Assembly (NCBI GenBank): GCA_030248215.1
Contig: JASANG010002463.1
Span: forward strand, 20,001 to 84,000
DNA from: Enoplolaimus lenunculus
Taxonomy: Eukaryota; Nematoda; Enoplea; Enoplida; Thoracostomopsidae
DNA: 64,000 bases
Reading direction: 5' to 3'
Part shown: piece after piece, positions 36,901 through 48,900 of the stretch
Numbering within the stretch: the stretch's first letter is position 1
Layout: each line of letters opens with the position of its first letter
Notes under the pieces: model-generated
The model's database searches: none
What the model saw: the letters and a program-made list of their open reading frames with translations, nothing else
What the model was told of the DNA's origin: nothing
Translations under genes and position numbers: made by a program

Positions 36901-39900
36901 TGTTTTCGCTTATAACCAGCAGAAAAAGGTGCTATCTATCCTTGGAATAACATCAGAATCACAGCATTCTGTGAGAACAGCAAGCCGAACGTCAGCAAAT
37001 ATTGTACAACGCGGAATATTTTGATGGATTTATTTTTGATCCTTTCCAAATTTGGATATTTATGTGCAGTATATATGTCACAATCAATATACTTTGGCAA
37101 ATATTTTTGCGATTTATTATTACAAAGTTGCAATTAGCCATAGGATCGCCTGAAATTAGACTCAGCACTGATTCTGAAGCGCAAATATCGTTGATTAACA
37201 AAGAACCAGCGGATAAACTTGCCACGGACCGAACAGTAATAAAAAATACAACTGTGCGATCCGTTAGTGGTCAGTTAATGAAAATAGGTGGGTCCTTGCG
37301 TGCTGATGTTTCATTAGTAGCTGGTAGCTATAATGGCCCCTTAGCAATTGCAGATTCACTGCCGTATGATGTTATTTTGGGACTAGATTGCCTAACAAAT
37401 ATTGGTCAATTTAGTATTGATTATGACAGCTATACGCTGCAGTTTGGAAGAGGATTTGGAGTCAGTTTATGTTACTTTGAAAGACCGTATTTCATTCCGG
37501 CTTGTAATGAAGCTGTGGTAAACGGTTCTTGCAATTGCGTAAAGCTTAATCCAATAATTTTTAATCCAGCAAGCGGTATAGCGGAGCGCCATTTGGTTGC
37601 TGCTCCGGCTATTGTTGTCACCGATGACACCGATAATGTTCCCGTACGAATTTTGAACCCCACAATGGCCCCTGTTACGCTGTACCCTCATACGCGACTG
37701 GATATTGCAGTACGATTGATGCACAACAAATTCAATGCGTTACTGAGCAAATTATCTTACCAGACGCTGTAATTAATTCATTCGCGTAAATTTGCCAATT
37801 TGGACTTAACCGGCTGCTCTTTAGAGCCGCAGGACCAAGAAGGCCTAAAGCAGCTGCTCTATGAATTTGAAGATATATTTTCGGAAAGAGACCACGATTT
37901 AGGAACCGCCACCAGAGTCAAACATGTTATTGATACAGGAGACGCCGCTCCGATTCGTCAAAAGCTTTACCGGTCTGGGTTTACAATGCGAGACATTATT
38001 TCACGCAAAATCTAAGTGTAACGAAAAAGTTCTTGCGAAGAAACAAGAAAAGCTTAAAAAATGAATTGATTCTCAGCAGACAAAATTTTTAATTTTGTTT
38101 TTGGTCCACCTTTCGTCAGTCTTGATATACGACTTATATGCTATTTAAAGTTTTTTAATAAACTCATTATTGTCAATTACAAACAGTCAACTTGCTGACA
38201 TATTTTGGCGCCCAACGTGAACTTAACAAACCGGTGAAGCAGCGATTAATAGATTCAAACAGTTTAATGTTAACCAAATTCGCGTCTTGTTCAAGACCGC
38301 TTACGAAGATGCAACTGCACACTTTGGCAACCGGAAAGGAAATCGTATTCCACCTAGTCACTCTTAGAACTTAAGTTATGCTTAGACGTTGTTACAAAGC
38401 GGAAGAACAGGTAACATTGATGCTATGGCGGCTGCGTCCGCAATGTAAAACTTACCGGGGCCCTGCGTGGCCGTTGCATATAATTGCATTTATTTCTGGT
38501 TGCTGTTGCGTCAACATAACTAGGCTATGTCAAAACCCAAATGGTGCTTTAGTTTTGTGAGTGTCTCAATGTATTGTTGTTGTTGTTGTTGTTCTGGACC
38601 TCATTTGGCATCGGCGGACTGTATGACTGTGGATTTCATTTGGCATCGGCGGACACACGATTCTGGGTGTCGATCTGTATGCAAATTAGGTCGAGACGCA
38701 CAGGGTGTAGCCGGGACCGAATCATTATTAGTGCTAAGCTGGTGGAAAACGGTGGCGTTTTTTTAATTTCTGGAGTTTACATTTCTAAATTTTTTCTAGT
38801 TTATTTACGGAATGATTGGGTATTGACTGGTAACGGGTAAGTAAGGCTTGATTGGATTTAAGTTTAGGTATAGTCACGGTGGCTTAATATGTGAAGGAAA
38901 TCAGGGCATATTGTGTTCGTTTGTGTTGCGCACGGCGCAGGTTTACCCAGTATAGAATACTGGTGTCATGTGTTAACGGAAAATCGGGGATATCAGGAGA
39001 ACTGGGAAAACTTAATCTAGTGAATCTAACGGGGTTAGGTCCACTATTCTACAACAGATTGGGCCAAATCTAACGGGGTTAGATTGGTCGGAAAATTTGG
39101 TGTATCTCTAACGGGGTTAGGGTGCACGGTTGTAAACTGGGGTGTAATTCTAACGGGGTTAGGATTGCACGGAGTTTCTGGGATTGTAAAAGTTTGGTAA
39201 TTGGAAGGCAGTGGCTGGATTAAGACGGATGCAGGCATAGATTTTAAGGATTTCGAACCAGACTCAAGTTAAATTGCATAACCTGTTATTTGCTTGTATA
39301 TATTCGGTGTTATAAAAGATTTGGGAGGGTTAATAAACATTAACCTGCCGCGTTACTGAATCAGAGCGATAAGCGTACATCGAGAAAAGAACTGCATAAA
39401 GGCGTGATACAGGATACCGGGCTTAGTCAAAATCACGAACTTCTCACATTCACCATTACAATGTATATAATTCTCAATAAGTACCACCTCAAAAACCAGC
39501 GCTGTCATGCATATTTAGACGAGACTACCTCAGAAATACATTTGAAGAACGAAACAAAAGATGGGGGATGGGTTGAATAGCAGATGGTACCTTGTTCTCT
39601 TCTGAAGACGCCTTCTGCTAACAATAACAGTAACAACTTAGATTCACCCAATGTGCTGGTATCCCCTCTATCAGTTAGTTTTAGGGAAGACTTTAGCAAC
39701 CAACATACATTACACAAAGCAGGCAACAGCAACCCGAAGTACAAGGAATGAACCGCAGACTTTTCATATTGGCAAGCGGGGGTTCCCTTCCCTCGTTACA
39801 ATCCCCGCCAAGTTTCTCTCACACTCCCTGCCTTCTCTCTTTAGGACCCTTTGTAGCCCTCACTTTTAAAAAACCTTATTTGTACATATAGAGTCAGTTT

Positions 39901-42900
39901 ATGTTTTGGACTAAACTTTTTTGCTTAGGCTTGATATTCGCATAAATGCCCATTAGTATCCCGTGACATGCATGACGGTTTTTTTGTAAAGTTGATTGTA
40001 GAAAAAATTTCGACACTGTGTTTGTCACGTCAAGCCGCGTCGAACGGTATGTCATTTTTCCAACCACATTTCTTGCGTTTATCAATTTTTGACCCTATGA
40101 CGAAGGAGTCCTCAGTTTTCTCTAGGCACTATAGATGGGCACCGGATATCCGGATATCCGGATATGAAAAATATACGGATAGGTATCCAAAATGAAACGT
40201 GTATCCGGATATCCGGATATCCGAAATGCTTTTGTCTAAAAAATTTTTTGGAATAATTTGCATGGTTTCACCACCAAAGTAGCTGGAATTGACGAAAACA
40301 ATTCTGTATCCAAACCTCAGTCAGAATATTAAACCACAATCAGTTGCTATTTCGTCTCAATCAGTTTCGTGTTCTGCTTTTTTGACGCTCGGACATTTAA
40401 TAAAACTGGTGCGTCCTTATTGAATTTCGGTCAATGTTACTTTTAGTGGCGTAACAGAAGATTAAACGTATCCCTAAGCCTAAGCAAAAATTGTAATAAT
40501 AGAAACCTCTACGGCCCTGGCCCTGAGTTTCTGTAGAATTCGATATACGGCTGGGTTTCACACAGGTCTAGCTTTATCCGTAATTCAACGCAACGCTAAT
40601 TTACCTCTGGGACGTTTTAGCTCTTTTATTTAACACAAAGTTTTTCTGAGTTAACACTTCGTGTATCCGAGAATGATGATAGCCAGTTTACTGAGAACAG
40701 TATGATATAGACTACAGATGAACACCGGATATCCGGTCGGGATAAGAAAAATGTCAAAGGACCCCTACCTTACAATTTCTTCCCACTCCCCACATAAATT
40801 TTTTGTGATACAATGAATATGGTCATCATTACCTTACAATTTGTCCTCTCATCATAATACTTTCGTTATAAAATAGGGTCCTACATTAAAATTTTCCCGC
40901 TAAGAAAATTTTTTGGAGAAAAATTGCGTTTGAAAATATTTACCATCCCGCCCATTTAGAAATTTCTGGGCCGCTGCTGAAAGCGCGACACCGGTATAAG
41001 TAATATGGGCTGATGTTTGTACGACTTAGAGTAAGTATTTCAATCTGGTTCTTTGTTCTTGGGACTAAAACGATTCACGCAAAACCATCCGATTAGTCTG
41101 CTAGTGTAAAGTTAAATGCAACTGGGGTTTTATGATTTTACGAAGGCTTCATTAGTATTTGTTCTTAAACTATTCATCAAAATTGATACATTCTGAATAT
41201 ATATGAAAAAACAGAAAAGCATAAGAAACCTGTGTTGGAAAGTACAGAAACTGGAAATAAAACAAAACTGTGTCGTGGAAAGTTTCTGTTGTTATAGTTG
41301 TTTAAAGTGTTTATTTTGAAGTTTGTCGCATTTCTCCCTATAGGTTACACTGCTCGTACGCATGGGAGCGGCGCAACTGGAACACGACTACATGGCGCAT
41401 GCAGACGAACGACCGGTGGAAGTTTTCGAAGCAATTATTCTGCCCATAAAAAGGCGTCAGCTTTGCCACAATCTGTGAACAATCACGATCGACTGCCATA
41501 CGGAAGTGTGGGGGCTCCTACAGTGACAATTTTTGACAGAACTCGTAATCGTCTCGCATTTCCAGCCATCGATCTTGAATCTCGCCTCAAAGTAACTAAG
41601 CTGGAGAGGTAAACGTTTATGGTTGCGATAGACACCAATTCAAAAACCGGAAACATTCTTGCCGAAGTGGCATGCTATTAATAAGCGGATGCTGCACTGC
41701 TGAGGTTTATTTTTTGTTTATACTAGCCGCCAAATGGCGACTGACAATAAATTTTCAGGCGCCAGTTCCAAAATAGAGGGACCAATGGCAAATGAAAAAT
41801 TTTGTGTTTTTGGAAAACCTCTCATTTGTGACACATTCAAGTTGCTTTGAGATGAGACGCGATTCAGCACCAAATTAAAAACACCTGAGTTTCTTGTTTT
41901 GCTACGCTTAAATTAGCTTTTGAACAAATTTTATAAACGACATGGAAATTTTAGCAGCCACTTTCACAATTATATATGAGGGAATGTTTAGGCGCCCAAT
42001 TTAATATTTAAGGCGCTGTGGCACCTGAATTGACGAAAAAATTTACTCTGCTGCACTGCATAGTGCGGCTTGTAGTTGTAAAGAACGCTGCGTAAATTTT
42101 TAGTAAGTACTGAACTATGATATGCATAAACATATATGTCACGCAATAATTGGTAAACAACTTACCAGCTTTGTAAATGCTGTGATTCTAGTTCAGGTAA
42201 TAAAGATAAATTCTTAGCTTTAAAATTGAGCATTGTGACTAGACGTTAATGTATAATTCTGATGAGATTTACATTTGAAAATTAACCTACCGAAATTCCT
42301 TATCACTTAACATAATAACATAATGGATGTCACTTATCCAAGGAGGACTTTTCTACAACAACTTACTTCTGAGTAAATATAGTATACATAGGTCGCATCA
42401 CCAATCCCGTGGTCTGAAGCGTGCCGCTACAATCCATGGGTATAGGTATAAGTCTGCCGCGCGACTTCAACTTCCTCGGACAGAAATCAATACAAATCAA
42501 ATTTCCTTCTTCACACAGTGGTGTCCTACCACCTTGATTGACAGTGCTCACGGACTACAAGCAATTACTCCAAAACATGTAGAGTCTGCAAAGATGATTA
42601 AAGCTTCAGCGCCTCAAAAATCACCAAGTAGTATAACAGAACTATCCGCCACTCTTGTAGTGTCAACTTCAAATTTAATAGCAATCGGAACATCTGCTGT
42701 AGAAGCGACACCGAAAGCAAATCAAAATCTAAGCAGCGAAATATCTGCGGACGAAGAAATCGCAATTTTGCAAATTCAACAAGAATCGACTGATAAATGC
42801 AAAAAAGTATCATCCGTCGAAAGACAGTTCATAACAGAACATAAACCTTTGATCAAATCAGAATCCAAAACTTTTACAACTGGTACAAAATTACTTCTGA

Positions 42901-45900
42901 TTCGTGAACCAGCAACATCTACTAATTTACAAAAGCTAAGCGAAAAATCAAAAAAAGTGGCAGGCACATTTGGTTCTTCACCTACCGTCGTTATTTCGGA
43001 CAGAGCATCTGACATATTAACACAACGGATCAGTACAAGAGACGAATGCTGCGCCAAAATTGCAGAAGATAATGGTAAAATAATTATATGCTTGACGTGT
43101 TTTCAGTTGCGGTGAAACTGTTTTTACCTCTGAACAGCAATGTGTATACAATGTATATACGTTACGATTTTACGCATATAAAAAATTGCACGATTATTAC
43201 CAATATTACAAGGAAAAAATGACAATTTTTGCGCTAAGTATTGTATTACTTTTGATCAAACCTTTCACCTTTGGCTTATAAAATGATGAATAATTGCAAA
43301 TACAAATAAGCGTTTCAGAATACAAGAATACAATTAAACGTTTTCCACCGATTGACGAGTCTTCTTCAGAACAGATGCAAAAACTATTAAACGTCGAACT
43401 GTCTGTTAAACCGAAAAAACTAAACATGCAAATCCAGCAACCCAGGTCTTGTGATCAGTTGAGTTCTGCGAACGACAAGCACAACGGTGAAACCGAGACT
43501 GAATACAACATACATTACAACGCAACCTCGGTTAAAAGCGTTCCTTTCGTCCAATGGATTGACTGTGCTGAATGCCAGAAAGGTATGTATGCATGCATAT
43601 TTATGTTTCAGTGCTTTATGTCAACACGGCGTGTTGCACGTTTCGGCGCAAAAACTACTCGTACGTGCAGATTTCGACAGCTAAAATTGTACTTAAGAAA
43701 ATAAAAATTCGTAGATTCCTAATGTTAAAATTTGATAACCTACAAACTTGCGTAATTGCCATTGTAATTTATCATTTAAAATCCCGCAATTGTCAGCTGA
43801 ATAATTTTTAATGTTGCTTAATATTAGCATTATATTATCCACACAATAGACCTGCAAATGAGCTTCATCTATTCTGCATAGTACAAAATACTTAAATATT
43901 AATTTTGGCATAGAAAAATTGAACCTTATTCCTAAAAAATGCTACGCATAAATGCGAGTGTGAAAACTTCTCGCGAAAACGCTGAAGTTATATATTTCAG
44001 AATTCAAACTGGCTGCAAAAACCGGCGGACATTTTGGTAATTATGGCTAGACGTTTTTCATTTAGTAGATTTAGTTATATGTTTTTAAACTAAAAAGTTT
44101 GCGGATTTGAAGAATTATTAATCGTATCTTTAGCTCAACGTTCCATTATGTTGTGTATTTACACTTACGTATGCACTGAACGTACTGCAGTTTCAATTTT
44201 AGTTGCTTCAAAAGCACTTAAAGTAGCGCAGATAAAAAGGTCATCTTTAGAGTCTCTCTGAGTCTTCAAATGGAACCCAGGCCAGCATAGATTTTTTGAA
44301 ACATCATTATTTCAATGCATGTTCCCGATTTTTACACAATTTTGACAGTTACGTTTGATGCTATCAAAAAACAAAATTTAATAGACACTGGAATAAATGG
44401 CAATATTGTTACGGGTACGATCAACGAGTATCCCTGCGGACGAATCCGAGATGATACTCTCACGGGTGTTCGAGGCCGTGGATCTGCCAAAATAAGCTAC
44501 TTGCCTAGAGGATGACGGTCCCCCGGTGTGATATCGGGTTTTGAGAGTCACAAAATTCCGATATCGTCTTACGCCTAAGCTTCCTTAAACACCTGTATGC
44601 GTTGCTAATTCGTACCAGCAACAATTGAGTTTTTGTCCGTGGTGGTTAATTGGGATTGCAAATTTTATGCTTTCTCTCCTGAATAAACTCTAATTGTCGA
44701 GTTCCGACGTCGCTAATTTGAACAAAATTTTTTTGAGGTTCTACAGAAAATTGGTTCCTTGGTTAAAACTTTGAATTAGCCATGGCTCAAGGCCAGGAAT
44801 TTGAAATGTTCAAAACCGCTCGTGGTACATTACCAAACTAAGATTGGAGTTTTGGTTTATCATATCTTTATACAGTACATACAGTAAAGATACAATTAAA
44901 TAAAGTTACGCCTTAGCGGAAGTTTTAGGTCTCAAGCTAATTTTGCTGTTGTGAGTCGTTGATTTTTGCTAGCACTGAGTGCTGCGTAAGAGAGTAGCTA
45001 GCAGTGGCTTAGAAAATAACTGCTGAAAGGCAAAATAAAGAATTCAAGATTAATTTAACTTACAAATTTTAGATTTAAACCCTTATGCTCATGCAAACCA
45101 CCAGAAAGGGGAGGGAAAAGATTTCAACGGAATTTTCTGAAGGTCGCCGCTTGCTGCTACTGTTTCTTAAGCGCTTAGTGATTTTAGTCTTACTCTGCCA
45201 TGGTTACGGGCTGTGCATTCAGTGTTTCGGTTGCCAAGCGAGTCTGCAGGTTCTAGATTAACAGGATCGCTGGGGCCTGGTCAGAACCTTCTCATGCCAC
45301 GGGGTACACTAAAATTTTCTCAGATGGCTAGGCGCTTAGTTCTTTTGTCAGACAAGACCTGGTGCTTAGCACGAGGCAGTTTTGGCCTTCCAGCCCTTCT
45401 TGACAACCAATACCTGAATACAAGCGGGTATCACTAGGATACCAGGAATTTTAGTTGCTCCTTTAGAGCTGGTATTGCTCCATTATTTCGCCTTATCGGC
45501 AGTTTCACGATGCCTCTAAGTTTGTTTCCCCTTTTTGAATTTTCAAAGAAACCCTAAATTTTACAGGAAAACCTTGTACCCACGTTATCGGTAACGATAG
45601 GCAAACTTTGAGCCCAAAATAATTTAACACCCCACACCCCCTTCGTGAAAGTCAGATAGTCCTAGCTGGGCCCCCCTTTTTGACATAGCCCCCCTTAAAT
45701 ATATACGTACCCCCTATCCCCTGTCGAATAGCGCCCCGAGACTCACGTACACGCTATGTCGCCACCGCGTGTAGTGAGCTCGGTTTGCTGTCGCGGCTCG
45801 AGCACGCGACTTTTAAAACCGAAAAATTTAAGACTGAACTGACTGCACAGCCCGTGCAGTGCGCTTTTATACCCACGCGTGGCCCTCATCTCATTCGCAG

Positions 45901-48900
45901 TTATCCACAACCAATCAGAATGCAAGAAACAGCAAAGCTGCAGCGTCACCATTGGTTAAACAACTAAGACTCCCTAGGCCAATGAAATTTGAGTGTTCAA
46001 GTTTGCTCAAGAAGCCAATGATTGGCTATTATTTTCAGAGACTGATTTTAACACGCAGCGTCTAAGATGGGGGTCGCACTCAGTTTGTAACAAAAAGCGG
46101 GTGCGGGGACAAGAGGATGCCATTATCAGCGAGAATTTCATTCTACAGTTCACACAATAATTTGATTCGGGACAAAAACTGGTGCCTCTTAAGTGCGACT
46201 TCATACTATTTCACCCCTATACTCAATAACATTGGTAAATACTGTCCTACATTAAGAGTGTACAAGGTGCACCCATACGAGCTAAAAGGAGGGGTTGTTA
46301 AGCACGGTGACAATAGACCATCAACAAGAAAACAGGGATACAGCATAAAAACATAGCAAAGAATGTAAATTCATAAGCAATCAGGTAGAAAAATTAAAAC
46401 ATTCCCATCATAACAGCTAACAAAATAACTTGCGATGGACCCCGTCTAGCTTAGTACTTCAGGCCAAAATCATCAAACCCAAAAGCTGGTGCGAAACTAG
46501 TGAGCCGGATTACACCTCAAATGTAAGCGTGCAAATGCTAAACACTCTGGGAAGGTGCCCTGAGCTCAGGTGGTCGAACCAAAGTGGACGAAAGATGGGT
46601 CACCGAGGGCGCGACAAGACCTGTGGTCTCAATTTTTTATCCTTCCCCAAAAAAGTCAAAACTGCAGTTCTTGAAAATCCGTCCTTTAACATATATACGT
46701 GTAAATCTCTAAAACCTTGAACAAGCCATAACTTCCTAAGTACTGGTTTGCGGCACCTGTTTGGGGTAGTTTTATTAACTAGCTCAGTACGGGCTATCGA
46801 GCGGTACCAAATTTACCGCCATGCCCCAAAAAAGTGAAAATTGCATTTTTGGGAGGTAAGATCCGTAACGTGTATGTGTGTAAAATAGGACGACCTGGAA
46901 TCGGCCATAACTCATGAACCATTGGTTTGCGGACTATGTTCGGGGTGGTTTTCTTGCTCTACGCGCCGAGCTGAATCGAATAGTATTAAATTTATATCTG
47001 TATCTCGAAGAAGTTAAAATCGCGTTTTTCGGGCCGGATCCGTAAAGCGTGTACACGTAAAATATAGAAATTTTTAATTGGTCATAACTTTTTAAGTTTT
47101 AAGTTGCAAACCATGTTTGGGGTGGTTTTCTTACTCAGCGCAATGCGCGGAATCGAATGGTACCCCTTTTGTTCGTGGGTTGTGAAAAAGTGAAAATCGC
47201 GTTTTTAGGATCCGATCCGTAAAAGTACATACACGTAAAATTCCAAAATCTTTCATCCGCCAGAACTTTTTAATTATTAGTTTGCGGACGGGATTCAGGG
47301 TGGTTTTCGTTATCAGCTCGTCGAGCTGAATCGAATGACACTAATTTGAGGGCCAAACTTCAGAAAAGTGAAAATCGCGTTTTTTGGACCGGGATCCGTA
47401 AATGTTTACACGCTAAATTCCGAAACTTCAACTGTCCATAACTTTTCAAATATTAGTATAAGGTAGGGCCGTGGGTATTTTCCTTGATCCACTCGAGGAG
47501 CTGAATCGAATAGGACTATTTTAGAAGTCGAAGTCTAAAAAAACGAAAAGTGCATCTTTGTCCTTAGGACCAAAAATCACGTAATTTGGAAAATCTAAAG
47601 TCCCCGACAAAAATTGCACCCAGCTCACCAGCACGCACTCTAACTCGTTTACCAGACAGGCCATGCCCCTTAGAAACCTACAACCCCTGCAGGAATCAAA
47701 CTTCTCTTAAGAACACTGCAAGGCACAGATCCCTCCATTTTTTCTGACAAGATTTGAAAATTACGCTGCTCACCCCCGAGACAAACAAACCCCTTCTTGA
47801 AACTCACTGCACTAATAAGACATTTCAAATTCTGGTCTCCACTCGCCGAGCAAACGTATTAATCATTAACGGTGAGTGTAATAAAGATTGGAGCGTCTAT
47901 TGATTGTAAACACGAAGCGGAAGGGTCGCACCCCGTGGAAAGTTGTGAACCCTAGGGCATCTGATCTGGAGGTCGCAGTCCCGTTGGTCCCACCGTAAGA
48001 TTGGGTTAAAATTGACCCGGGTGCAGGCGAGGGTAGGCGATTACACCGCGCAACAATGTGCCAAAGGGTCCCACCCCCGTAGGTCTGAATTACCGGTGGC
48101 CCGGCGGTTCTCAACGCAATAAATACACTATACGTGTAGACACATTATCTAGTGTACACTCCGTCCTATATATAGACTCTTACGTATATATAGTACCACA
48201 TATGTATACCGGAGATCAAATTAGGGGAGCTAGTAGGCCAACCCGAAAATTCCCTAATCGAATCGACCCGCGCATAGTCAAGGCTCCATCCAGCCCTCAG
48301 GATAGGCAAGAAAAACGAGTTTCAAGGGCTGCGCTCTGTCTCTATTAGGAATGTGCCCCCATTTCGTCGTATCCGTCGAGCGACGGTTCTTCCTAGCGAG
48401 TTTCAACTTGTGTTGAAATTTCCTCTGCCCCTGTCTCTTCAGAGATGCAAACCGCTAGACGATGAAAATTTAAAATTCTAATCCAACGGAAAGGAAACAC
48501 TTAGTGACTGGTGCTTTTGTTTTGGATTCAATTACTAGTCAGGTAACATCTAGTCAACTCTGGGGTGGTATGTCTAGTCATTAGTTAAACGTGGATCTAG
48601 TCAGTACATGGGTGGTGTATTCTAGTCAATAAGCAAATAGTGTCTAGTTCAAATTCCAACGAAACGGTGTGATTTCTAGTGACCTCCTAGTCATCTTTCA
48701 AATCAACATCTAGTCATTATGTTGGGAGGGCCAAAATTTAAAAGGATACTAAACTGAGATCCCGGCAATTCAATCAACATAAAGTAGGCATATACGTAAA
48801 ACAAAACACAAATACCAAAAAACAATTGCAGGACATAAAAAAGCAAAATTCCAGATAAAAGAAAAAGAATAACAATAACGAATACGTAAATTTAAAGGAA

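Noticed and set aside
36648-36950. A 100-codon plus frame as a gene
   Set aside because: The opposite strand is also partly open, there is no recognisable motif, and no promoter or splice support.
39026-39162. CRISPR-like array of palindromic repeats
   Set aside because: Repeats are 13 bp, in a eukaryotic LTR, spacers are similar between the two copies, and no cas genes exist here.
42327-42391. Use of the upstream start of the long frame at 42327 as a gene start
   Set aside because: Phase and the AG at 42390-42391 fit an internal channel exon; the upstream part is better read as intron.
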